Below, one piece after another: positions 8,881 to 16,433 of a stretch of DNA of 64,000 nucleotides. Within the stretch, counting starts at the first letter, position 1. The number at the start of each line of letters is the position of its first letter. This stretch comes from Actinacidiphila alni (lineage in GTDB: Bacteria; Actinomycetota; Actinomycetes; Streptomycetales; Streptomycetaceae). A model generated the notes under the pieces. That model searched no databases and was not told the DNA's origin. It saw only the letters and a list, made by a program, of their open reading frames with translations. The stretch lies in assembly GCF_900112845.1 (NCBI RefSeq), contig NZ_FONG01000012.1, forward strand, positions 62,001 through 126,000, given 5' to 3'. The translations under genes were made by a program, and so were the position numbers.

Positions 8881-8914
8881 CGTCCCGTACGGTCTCCCGG
8901 GACCGTGCGGGACG
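8881..8914 (+). terminator. Terminator after LPMO
   Basis: A 14-bp stem with one internal mismatch (8881-8894 with 8901-8914) and a 6-base loop, 38 bases beyond the LPMO stop. There is no T-run, as is usual in these GC-rich genomes. Confidence 0.55.
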
Positions 8915-8978
8915 GTACGCGCGACGCGGGCGGAAAACCGCAGGTGCGCGGGGAGGCGGCTGCCTATACTCGCCCGTC

Positions 8979-9521
8979 ATGACGGAGATCGACGAACAGG
9001 GCAGGGCGGTGCCGCCCACCGCCGGCGGCGAGGCAGAGACACTGCTGGGCTTCCTGGAATTCCACCGGGCCACGCTGGCCTGGAAGTGCGCGGACCTCGA
9101 CGCGGCCGGGCTCGGCGCGACGGTCGGGGTGTCCACGATGACGCTGGGCGGCATGCTCAAGCACCTGGCGTACGTCGAGGAGTGGTGGTTCTCGCAGGTG
9201 CTGCACGGCCGGCCACCCGAGGCGCCGTGGTCCACCGTGGACTGGGCCGCCGACGAGGACTGGGACTGGCACTCGGCCGCGGACGACACCCCGGAGCAGA
9301 TCCGTGACCTCTGGCAGGAGTCGGTGGAGCGCTCGCGCGCGCTGACCGGTCAGGTGCTGGCGGACGGCGGCCTGGACACGCTCGCCGTCCGCGTCGGGGA
9401 GAAGACCGGCTTCCAGCCGTCGCTGCGCTGGATCCTCTTCCACATGGTCGAGGAGTACGCCCGGCACGTCGGCCACGCCGACCTGATCCGCGAGTCGGTG
9501 GACGGCCTCACCGGGGAGTAG
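8979..9521 (+). CDS. DinB / DUF664-type protein
   Basis: A 180-residue four-helix-bundle protein of the DinB/mycothiol-transferase superfamily. The metal-site pattern is visible: one His in helix 2 (LKHLAYVEEWW) and two in the last helix (EEYARHVGHADLIRE). Members with this layout in actinobacteria are thiol transferases or uncharacterised, and the DUF664 subgroup matches best. It is cytoplasmic. It ends eight bases before the stop of the convergent lyase gene (9529), so it abuts the biosynthetic operon but is transcribed toward it; I do not count it as part of that operon. Confidence 0.85.
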   Translation: MTEIDEQGRAVPPTAGGEAETLLGFLEFHRATLAWKCADLDAAGLGATVGVSTMTLGGMLKHLAYVEEWWFSQVLHGRPPEAPWSTVDWAADEDWDWHSAADDTPEQIRDLWQESVERSRALTGQVLADGGLDTLAVRVGEKTGFQPSLRWILFHMVEEYARHVGHADLIRESVDGLTGE

Positions 9522-9528
9522 CCCCGGG

Positions 9529-11019
9529 TCACTCCGCCCCCAGGTCCCGGTCGGCCAGGGCCCGGTCGACCAGGGCGCCCGCGGCGCCCGGGTAGGCGGT
9601 CGGGTCGCACAGCGCGGCCAGCTCGGCCGGGGTGAAGCGGTCGGCCAGCTCCGGGAGCCCGGCCAGCACGTCGGCGAGCGGGCGGCCGGTGGCGGTGGCG
9701 TCCCCGGTGGCGGCGGTGAGCAGCGCGCGGGCGGCGGGCTTGCCCAGATGCGGGGTCAGGACGGCGACGATCCGCTCCGAGACCAGCTGACTGCCCGTCA
9801 TGTCCAGGTTGCCGCGCATCCGTTCGGCCCGCACCTCAAGACCTTCTGCCAGCTCCACCGCGGTGTGCGAGGCGCCGCCGACCAGCCGCAGGATCTCCCG
9901 CAGCAGCGACCACTCGGCGTGCCAGACGCCCGCCGAGCGCTCGTCCTCGGCGAGCAGACACTGCGTCAGACCGGCGCTGAGCACCGGGACTTGCAGCGCC
10001 GCGCTGCGGATCAGCGTGGACAGCACCGGATTGCGCTTGTGCGGCATCGCGGAGGAGGCGCCGCGGCCCGCGACGCCCGGTTCCGCGACCTCCGCTACCT
10101 CGGTCCTGGCCAAGGACTGCACGTCGACGGCGATCTTGCCGAGCGCGCCCGCGGTGAGCGCGAGCGCCGCCGCGAGGTCGGCGACCGGGGCGCGCAGCGC
10201 GTGCCAGGGCAGAACGGGCCTGGCCAGGCCCGTCTCCTCGGCGAAGGTCGTGACCAGCTCGTCCAGGTACTCCCCCGGGTCCCACGCCTGGCCCCCGCCA
10301 TGGTCAGGACTGCCGCCGGAGCCACCGGACCCGCCGTAGCCGTCGATGCGGGCGTACTCCAGATAGCCCGCCAGCGTGCCGGCCGCGCCGCCGAGCGAGA
10401 CCGGCAGTCCGCCGTCCAGCAGCGCGGCCAGCCGCGCGTCGGCGTCGCGTACGCCCTGCCGCCAGCCCGCGGCCTTGAGGCCGAAGGTCGTCGGCACCGC
10501 GTGCAGCGCGAGGGTGCGGCCCGCCATCGGGGTGTCCCGGTGCGCGGCGGCCAGCGCCGCCAACGCCCGGTCCACGCGCGCCAGATCGGCCCGGATCAGC
10601 CGCAGCGCCCGGGCGCTCACCAGCATCATGCCGGTGTCGAAGACGTCCTGGCTGGTGGAGCCGCGGTGCACGTACTCGGCCGCCGCCGGGTCGTGTTCCG
10701 CGACCACCCGGGTGAGCGCCGCGACCAGGCCGACCACCGGGTTGGCGGTCTCGCGGGCGGCGAGCGCCAGCGCGCGCAGGTCCATCCGGTCGGTGTAGGC
10801 CGCCGCCGCGATGGCGGTCGCCGCCGACTTCGGGAGGGTGCCGAGCCTGGCCTGGGTGCGGGCGAGCGCCGACTCGGCATCCAGCATCGCCTGGAGCCAG
10901 GCGGTGTCGCTGACCGCCGCCTCGACGGGGGTGCCCGCGCGCACCGGCGAGAGCAGCCCGGCGTCCACCAGGACGTCCGCCGCCCCGCCCCTGCTGCCGT
11001 CGTCTGCGGGCTCGCTCAT
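9529..11019 (-). CDS. Nitrosuccinate-lyase-like (CreD-type) member of the fumarase/aspartase superfamily
   Basis: Argininosuccinate/adenylosuccinate lyase superfamily protein, 496 aa. The signature loop GASSAMPHKRNPV lies near residues 319-331, with the catalytic Ser region. An early STSQD motif and the central helix bundle are intact. By sequence alone it resembles 3-carboxymuconate cycloisomerase, but no aromatic catabolic gene is near. Instead its ATG overlaps the stop of a large flavoprotein gene (ATGA), the arrangement of CreE/CreD, where CreE oxidises aspartate to nitrosuccinate and CreD releases nitrous acid and fumarate. A Gly/Ser-rich insertion lies near residues 230-247. It is the last gene of the operon. 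The CreD assignment is inference from family plus pairing. Confidence 0.75.
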   Translation of the reverse strand: MSEPADDGSRGGAADVLVDAGLLSPVRAGTPVEAAVSDTAWLQAMLDAESALARTQARLGTLPKSAATAIAAAAYTDRMDLRALALAARETANPVVGLVAALTRVVAEHDPAAAEYVHRGSTSQDVFDTGMMLVSARALRLIRADLARVDRALAALAAAHRDTPMAGRTLALHAVPTTFGLKAAGWRQGVRDADARLAALLDGGLPVSLGGAAGTLAGYLEYARIDGYGGSGGSGGSPDHGGGQAWDPGEYLDELVTTFAEETGLARPVLPWHALRAPVADLAAALALTAGALGKIAVDVQSLARTEVAEVAEPGVAGRGASSAMPHKRNPVLSTLIRSAALQVPVLSAGLTQCLLAEDERSAGVWHAEWSLLREILRLVGGASHTAVELAEGLEVRAERMRGNLDMTGSQLVSERIVAVLTPHLGKPAARALLTAATGDATATGRPLADVLAGLPELADRFTPAELAALCDPTAYPGAAGALVDRALADRDLGAE

Positions 11020-13052
11020 ACGATCACTCCGATGGTCTGGTATTCGGCCGACTCCCCTGACTCCCGCGACTGCGCGGCGTTCCCCGCGGCCGGCGCCGAC
11101 CGGTCGCGGGCCAGTTCCAGCACCGCGCAGGCGATCGCCTCGGAGTCGCCGAGGGTCACCGAGTCGACGCCGGGCCTGATGCCCGCCGCCGTCACCCAGT
11201 GGACGGACTCGGTGGGCACACCGTAGGCGAAGCGGCGCGGGTGGGCGCGGCCCTGCGGGTCGATGATCCGGTACGGCCGCTCGGTGACGGCCAGGCCGCC
11301 GGTCTCGTACCCCGGGCCCTCGGTGCTGGGGATCAGATAGGTGGTGCACTGCTCGGTGTCCATCAGATACCGCAGCAGCGGCTCCGAGGTGCGCCGGACG
11401 TCGGGCTCCGGCAGCCGGGCCTCGATCAGGGCCGTGGCCCGTACCGGCGGACCGGGCACGACATGGGAGAAGGCGACGAAGGCGGGTCCCGACGGGTCGA
11501 TCCGCACCTCGGTGCCGGGGCCGGTGACGACCAGCACCCCGGCTTCGATCAGCGCGATCATCTCCTCGATCCGGGAGGCGGGCGGCCCGATCGACAGGAA
11601 GGCGTTCATCGCGGTGTACCAGCCCTCCAGTTCGTCCCGGTGCGAGGCGCCGTCGAGACCGCCGTGGTCCACCGCGAGCCGTATCTCGTTGCGCAGGTCG
11701 CGCAGCACGTCGAGGGCGGCCTTCAGCGGGCCCGCGACATTGCCCGCCCTGGCCTCCCGGACGTCGCGGGCCAGGTAGTCGAGCAGCCAGCTCCGGAAGT
11801 CCTCGGGACTGCTGAAATCGCGCCCCTCGTACGGGCGTTGCAGCGTCTCCCAGTTCCAGCGGCCGGCCGGGGCGACGCCGTACGCGTCCAGCAGTTCGCG
11901 TTCCTCGCGCTCGTCGGCCGCGCCCAGGAACCGCTCGCCGAGTGCCGCGCCCTCCGCCGCGCGGCCCTCGGCCTTGAGCAGGGCCTGGTAGTAGACGCTC
12001 TGCACTTCCTTGGAGATCAGCGGCCAGAGGTGTTCCTTGAACTGCATCCGGCGTTCGCCGGCCGAACTCCCCCTCAGCATCGCGATGTGAGAGGGCGTCA
12101 GTAAGCGCGGGTTGTAACGGCCGTACGCACCCTTCTGGTTCTCGCCGCGCGCGTGGAAGGGCACACCGCGCCGCGAGGTGGCGTACATCAACGGCTCGCG
12201 TCCGGACGGCAGATAGACCAGCCCGCCATTGTCCGCGCGCCGGAAGGCGCCGCCGCGGCCGGCGGTGAGCAGCGTCATGTGGTCGAAGAAGTTCAGGCCG
12301 AGGCCGCGCAGCAGCACCGTCTCGCCGGGCTCGATGACCGACAGGTCGAGGTCGGCCGGATTGCCGGGTTCCAGGTATGTGAGGCCGTGGATGCGGGCGA
12401 GCGTCGCGGTGCGCTGCTCGCGCGGTGTCGGGCGGCGCGAGACATGGCCCTGGGCCAGGACGACGGCGGCCACCCCGTGCAGCCATTGGCCGTTGGCCAG
12501 TTGCAGGCTCTGCGGGCCGTCCGGCACCCCGGCGGCGTCGGCGATGGCCACGGCGCGGCTGCGGTGCTCCACGATCCTGACGTGGGCGGGCGCGCCGCCG
12601 CTGATCCGCCGGAAGCAGGCCCGCAGATAGCGGCCGTAGAAGGCGCGGGTCGGGTAGGAGTCGGGGTCGAGACGCCGGGCCTCGGCCAGGTCGTCCGGGT
12701 CACCGGTCCACTCGGCGAAGGACCCTTCCCCGCCCGCGCCCTCACCGCCCGGCTCCAGCAGGCCGCGGGCCCATTCGTACAGCGTCGGTCCCGGCTCTAT
12801 GGGGCCGTCGATGCTCACCCGGTCGTCGGTGAAGACGGTGATCTGGGACGCGACGGTGTTCATCAGCAGGTGGCGCGACTGGTCGGTGCGCCAGACACTG
12901 CCGGCACCGGGCTCGGCGGGATCCACCACATGGACGGTCAGCGAGGTGCACGAGGGCGACTTGCGCTCATGGGCGCACAGGCGCTCAAGAACGGACAGGC
13001 CCCGAGGGCCGGCGCCGACGAGGCAGACGGCGAGATCCGCCGCAGTGCTCAT
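11016..13052 (-). CDS. FAD/NAD(P)-binding N-monooxygenase-like protein (CreE-type)
   Basis: A 678-residue flavoprotein beginning with a dinucleotide-binding motif (LVGAGPRGLSVLERL, about residues 10-24), typical of the FAD/NAD(P)-binding family that includes the nitrosuccinate-forming monooxygenases. Further landmarks are LLMNTVASQITVF, AAVVLAQGHVSRRP and GLGLNFFDHMTLLTAGRGG. It overlaps the lyase gene by four bases, so the pair is probably translated together and supplies nitrous acid from L-aspartate. Codon 317 is TTA (12102-12104), the rare leucine codon read by the bldA tRNA. The ATG at 13052 directly precedes the Rossmann strand. Substrate and reaction are inferred. Confidence 0.75.
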   Translation of the reverse strand: MSTAADLAVCLVGAGPRGLSVLERLCAHERKSPSCTSLTVHVVDPAEPGAGSVWRTDQSRHLLMNTVASQITVFTDDRVSIDGPIEPGPTLYEWARGLLEPGGEGAGGEGSFAEWTGDPDDLAEARRLDPDSYPTRAFYGRYLRACFRRISGGAPAHVRIVEHRSRAVAIADAAGVPDGPQSLQLANGQWLHGVAAVVLAQGHVSRRPTPREQRTATLARIHGLTYLEPGNPADLDLSVIEPGETVLLRGLGLNFFDHMTLLTAGRGGAFRRADNGGLVYLPSGREPLMYATSRRGVPFHARGENQKGAYGRYNPRLLTPSHIAMLRGSSAGERRMQFKEHLWPLISKEVQSVYYQALLKAEGRAAEGAALGERFLGAADEREERELLDAYGVAPAGRWNWETLQRPYEGRDFSSPEDFRSWLLDYLARDVREARAGNVAGPLKAALDVLRDLRNEIRLAVDHGGLDGASHRDELEGWYTAMNAFLSIGPPASRIEEMIALIEAGVLVVTGPGTEVRIDPSGPAFVAFSHVVPGPPVRATALIEARLPEPDVRRTSEPLLRYLMDTEQCTTYLIPSTEGPGYETGGLAVTERPYRIIDPQGRAHPRRFAYGVPTESVHWVTAAGIRPGVDSVTLGDSEAIACAVLELARDRSAPAAGNAAQSRESGESAEYQTIGVIV

Positions 13053-13239
13053 GGGTCTTCTCCATCCGTTGGCCTGGTCCCCCGACCGGGCACGGGTGCG
13101 GCGCGCAGGCGTTTTCGGGCAGGGCGAAGCGTACGAGCGGCTCAAAGACGTGTCGCGAAAACGTGTACGGGTGGTGCCGGCGGCCCGGGCGGGCGGTGGG
13201 TGCCGCCCGGGCCGCCGCGGTCGGCGCTTACCGGCGGGT

Positions 13240-14085
13240 TCAGCTCTTGCTGGTGAACTCCCGGATGGCCTGCGCGAATTGGGCGGGCTGGTCGAGGGAG
13301 AGCAGGGAGTAGCTGTCCGCCACCTCGACGAGCCGCCCCTGCGGGAGGATCTCGGCGAGCCGGCGGCCGTGCGCGGGCGGCATGACCTTGTCCTTCTCGG
13401 CCCACACCACCAGGGCGGGCCGGTCGAAGGAGGACAGTCCTTCGCTGACACCGACCAGCAGCTTCTTGTCGGCCGCGATGCCGCGCAGCACCCGTACGGT
13501 GTCGCGCCGGATGTCGGCCTGGCTCAGGATCGGCTTGATCCAGTGCTTGCTGACCGCGTCACCGCGTTTGGTGAGCCAGCCGAAGGCGATCGGCTGCCGC
13601 CTGACCAGTTTCAGCCGCATCTGCTGCATGAAAAGGCCGAAAAAGGTCGGCGACAGCTTTCCGGTCAGCACCACCGTCTTGCCGGTGAGTCCGGGCGGGA
13701 AGTTGTCGAATGCGTCGCAGGAAGCGAGCACGATGGAACCGACGCGCGGCGCGCCTTCGTCGACGAGCAATTGCACGATCGCGCCGCCGGTGTCATTGCC
13801 GACGAGAGTGACATTGTTCAGATCGAGCCGTTCCAGGAACTCCCCGACGAGCCGGGCGATTCCGCGCGGCGAAAGGTCGGCGTCCTCCTTGACCGGCTTG
13901 GTGTGGGCGCCCATGGGCAGCACCGGCACCACGCACCGGTGGTCGGCCCGGAGGTCGGCGACCACGTCGGCCCAGAGCGTCTCGTCCATCAGGAGGCCGT
14001 GCAGCAGGACGAGCACCGGCCCGTCGCCGCCGGTGTCCAGGTAGTCGATCGTCCCTGCCGAAAGTTCGATCTGTTCCATGGTCAT
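13240..14085 (-). CDS. Alpha/beta-hydrolase with Asp nucleophile, no catalytic His
   Basis: A 281-residue alpha/beta-hydrolase-fold protein. The oxyanion region is LLHG and the nucleophile elbow is VGNDTGG with Asp98 in place of Ser, as in haloalkane dehalogenase and epoxide hydrolase relatives. The acid is likely in WAEKDKVMPP. Where the family has its catalytic His (GHF or GLHYL), this protein reads DSYSLLSLDQP, so no His is available. It may therefore catalyse a non-hydrolytic step or trap an intermediate. It lies within the minus-strand operon, 88 bases after the CrtA-like gene and 187 before the CreE-like gene, the widest gap in the unit. Confidence 0.85.
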   Translation of the reverse strand: MTMEQIELSAGTIDYLDTGGDGPVLVLLHGLLMDETLWADVVADLRADHRCVVPVLPMGAHTKPVKEDADLSPRGIARLVGEFLERLDLNNVTLVGNDTGGAIVQLLVDEGAPRVGSIVLASCDAFDNFPPGLTGKTVVLTGKLSPTFFGLFMQQMRLKLVRRQPIAFGWLTKRGDAVSKHWIKPILSQADIRRDTVRVLRGIAADKKLLVGVSEGLSSFDRPALVVWAEKDKVMPPAHGRRLAEILPQGRLVEVADSYSLLSLDQPAQFAQAIREFTSKS

Positions 14086-14173
14086 GCGTCAAACCCGTCT
14101 GTCGGCTCGCCGTACGGGGATTTCCGGCGGGACGCTGCGATGTCCCGTTCCGTCAGAAACCCCCGTCATGACG

Positions 14174-14905
14174 TCAGTTGGTGGTCAGCGGCTTGAGCAT
14201 ATCGAGCGGATTGCGCCCGCTCCAATGTCCGTCGACCGCGTACGGGCGGAGCCGTACGAAAATCGTCTCGTGATGGAAATCCTGTTCTTCGTGCCGCTTC
14301 ATCGCCCGTACGTGACCGCCCGGGTAGGAGCCGACGGTGTACTGCCGCATTTCCTTCACGCTCCGCCAGAGCGAGAAGGTGGCGACCTGATTCGGCGGCT
14401 TGATGAGCGAGGTGCCCTCCAGGAACGCCGGGTGGTGCGCGGCGTCCCGTTCGGCGTGCGAGGCGGCGGCGACGAACGGCACCATCTTGTTCATCCGCAC
14501 CCGGGCCAGGGTGAGCACCCCGACCGGGTGGTCGTCCACCGGTATCTCGCGCCGGGGAAGTTCCAGCAGCCCGGGCCAGGCGCCGATGGTGCGCACCGGC
14601 TCGAAGCGGGCCCGGAAGCCGTTGTCGTACGCGGCGGCCGAGGAGTGCGACAGGTAGCGGTCCAGCGCCTCGTCGTTGTCCCAGGCGGCCAGCAGCGCGG
14701 CGCCCGACGGCTTGACGTCGAACATCGCGCTGTCGGCGCGCAGCGGGCTCATCAGGAAGGTGCTGGCCCAGTGCAGGCCCTCGTGCTGCGCCGGCACCGG
14801 GCCGGAGCGCAGGGCGCTCATCGCCTTGCCGGGGCTCACCTCGGCAAGGTGCAGTGACATGATCATTCCCGAGGTGATCCGGGAGGTCTGCACGCTATCG
14901 GACAC
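14174..14905 (-). CDS. Spheroidene-monooxygenase (CrtA)-like protein
   Basis: A 243-residue protein of the CrtA-like family. It has the characteristic blocks: LHLAEVSPGKAMSAL at the start, AAWDNDEALDRYL in the middle, and NQVATFSLWRSVKEMRQY with FHHETIFVRLRPY near the end. Characterised CrtA is a heme-dependent carotenoid oxygenase; many actinobacterial homologues have unknown substrates. No carotenoid gene (crtE, crtB, crtI) is present, so a role in the local pathway is more likely than in pigments. Its stop lies 88 bases before the alpha/beta-hydrolase start; its own start lies 15 bases after the amine oxidase stop. Confidence 0.85.
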   Translation of the reverse strand: MSDSVQTSRITSGMIMSLHLAEVSPGKAMSALRSGPVPAQHEGLHWASTFLMSPLRADSAMFDVKPSGAALLAAWDNDEALDRYLSHSSAAAYDNGFRARFEPVRTIGAWPGLLELPRREIPVDDHPVGVLTLARVRMNKMVPFVAAASHAERDAAHHPAFLEGTSLIKPPNQVATFSLWRSVKEMRQYTVGSYPGGHVRAMKRHEEQDFHHETIFVRLRPYAVDGHWSGRNPLDMLKPLTTN

Positions 14906-14920
14906 GGTGCCAACCGCCTT

Positions 14921-16360
14921 TCATCGTGCGGGTTCTTCGACGGACAGGGCGGTGGTGGACGGTCGCAGCGGGGTCGCCGGCTCCTCGCCGGTCTCGCGGC
15001 CGACGATCTCGGTCGCGACCCGGCGGCCGGAGTAGATCGCGCCGGACATCGACCCGTACTCGTGCGGCACGGACTCCGCGCCGGCCCAGTGGATCCGGCC
15101 GACCGGCTGCTTGAGGAAGGTTCCGTAGGTGGTGTACAGACCGGGCGGGGCGTAGGCGTGGTAGCAGCCGCGGGTGTACGGCTCGGCCATCCAGTTCTGC
15201 TCCAGCAGGTCGTACGGCTTGGCGGCCTTGGGGCCGAAGAAGCGCTCCAGCTCGCGCAGCACCAGGGCGCGCCGCTCGCCCACCGGCAGCTTGGCGACCT
15301 GGCGGGCCGCGGGGCCGGTGACGAAGCCGGTGAGCACGCCGGGCGTGCCGTCGGGCGGGCAGCTGTCCACCGTGGCGCGGACCGGGCTGGCGTGGCTGAT
15401 CACATGGCCGGTGAAGCCCTCCGCGCGCCAGAACGGCTCGTCGTACAGCGCCAGGTACTTGATGGCGGCGCCCATCGTGAGCCGCTGGCTGACGTGGTCG
15501 CGGTGCTCGGGCAGCGGCGGGTCGTACTCGATCCGGCCGGCCAGCGGCACCGGCACCGCGACCACCACGAAGCGGCCGGCGGCCTCGAAGCCGGGGCCGC
15601 TGATCCGGACCCGGTCACCGCTGTGCTTGATGGTGCGGACCTCGGCGTTGAGATAGGTGTCGGCGAGCACCGGCTCGGCCATCTTCATCGCCAGGTTCTG
15701 CGAACCGCCGACGAAGCGGTTCTCCAGCGTGCCGCCGGTGATCTGGGTCATCGCCCGGAAACCGCCGGTGCCGTTGGAGTAGTTGAGGACGTGCAGCAGC
15801 GAGACATCGGCCGGTGCGGCGGCCATGCCCGCCTCGATCATCAGCCGCATCAGATTGCGGCCGCCCCGGGTGCGCACATTGCGCCGGGTCCAGGACCACA
15901 TCGTCTCGCTGTCCCACTGCTTGGCGTGCGGGGCCTCCCAGGGGGCGTCCTGCGGCACTTCGCGGCGCATCCGCTCGATGCGCAGCGCCGCCTGGCCGAA
16001 GTCCAGCAGCGTGGCCGCGCTGACCTTGGGCGCCATGCCCTTCCAGGGCGAGATCTTGCCGTCGTCGTCGATCAGCCGGTAGCCGGTGTCGTAGACCTTG
16101 GCGGTCTCGATGCCCAGCGACTGGGCGGCGCGGTGGCTGATCGTGCCGGGCTGGCCGTAGAACTCGCAGCCGAGTTCGGCGACCTTGCCGTCGCCGATCG
16201 GCTTGCTGTACGACCGGCCGCCGAGCCGGTCGCGGGCCTCCAGCAGGGCCACGCTCTTGCCCGCCAGCTTCAGTTCGCGCGCGGCCGTGATCCCGGCGAA
16301 GCCGGCGCCGACGACGATCACATCGGCTTCTATCGATGGGTACTCGCTGATGTCGTGCAA
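14921..16360 (-). CDS. Flavin monoamine oxidase-like protein 1
   Basis: A 479-residue FAD-dependent amine oxidase family enzyme. FAD binding begins with VIVVGAGFAGITAARELK, then LLEARDRLGGR, and ends with the C-terminal WAGAESVPHEYGSMSGAI. It probably dehydrogenates a primary or secondary amine, or another C-N or C-C bond, releasing hydrogen peroxide. The start is TTG at 16360: GGAGAGGG lies just upstream and the Rossmann strand starts 14 residues in. It is a clear paralogue of the enzyme at 21054-22493: same length and matching blocks such as GLYTTYGTFLKQPVGRIHWAG against GLYTAFGPALREPIGRIHW. Part of the minus-strand operon. Confidence 0.92.
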   Translation of the reverse strand: MHDISEYPSIEADVIVVGAGFAGITAARELKLAGKSVALLEARDRLGGRSYSKPIGDGKVAELGCEFYGQPGTISHRAAQSLGIETAKVYDTGYRLIDDDGKISPWKGMAPKVSAATLLDFGQAALRIERMRREVPQDAPWEAPHAKQWDSETMWSWTRRNVRTRGGRNLMRLMIEAGMAAAPADVSLLHVLNYSNGTGGFRAMTQITGGTLENRFVGGSQNLAMKMAEPVLADTYLNAEVRTIKHSGDRVRISGPGFEAAGRFVVVAVPVPLAGRIEYDPPLPEHRDHVSQRLTMGAAIKYLALYDEPFWRAEGFTGHVISHASPVRATVDSCPPDGTPGVLTGFVTGPAARQVAKLPVGERRALVLRELERFFGPKAAKPYDLLEQNWMAEPYTRGCYHAYAPPGLYTTYGTFLKQPVGRIHWAGAESVPHEYGSMSGAIYSGRRVATEIVGRETGEEPATPLRPSTTALSVEEPAR

Positions 16361-16433
16361 CGCCCTCTCCTACAGTTCAGGTCTCGGTCCGCGCTTGAAG
16401 GGCCGTACGAAGTGCCGTACGGATCAGCCGGGT

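Noticed and set aside
9529-11019. 3-carboxymuconate cycloisomerase (protocatechuate catabolism)
   Set aside because: No pca genes nearby, and the tight pairing with a GAGPRG flavoprotein fits the nitrosuccinate module better.
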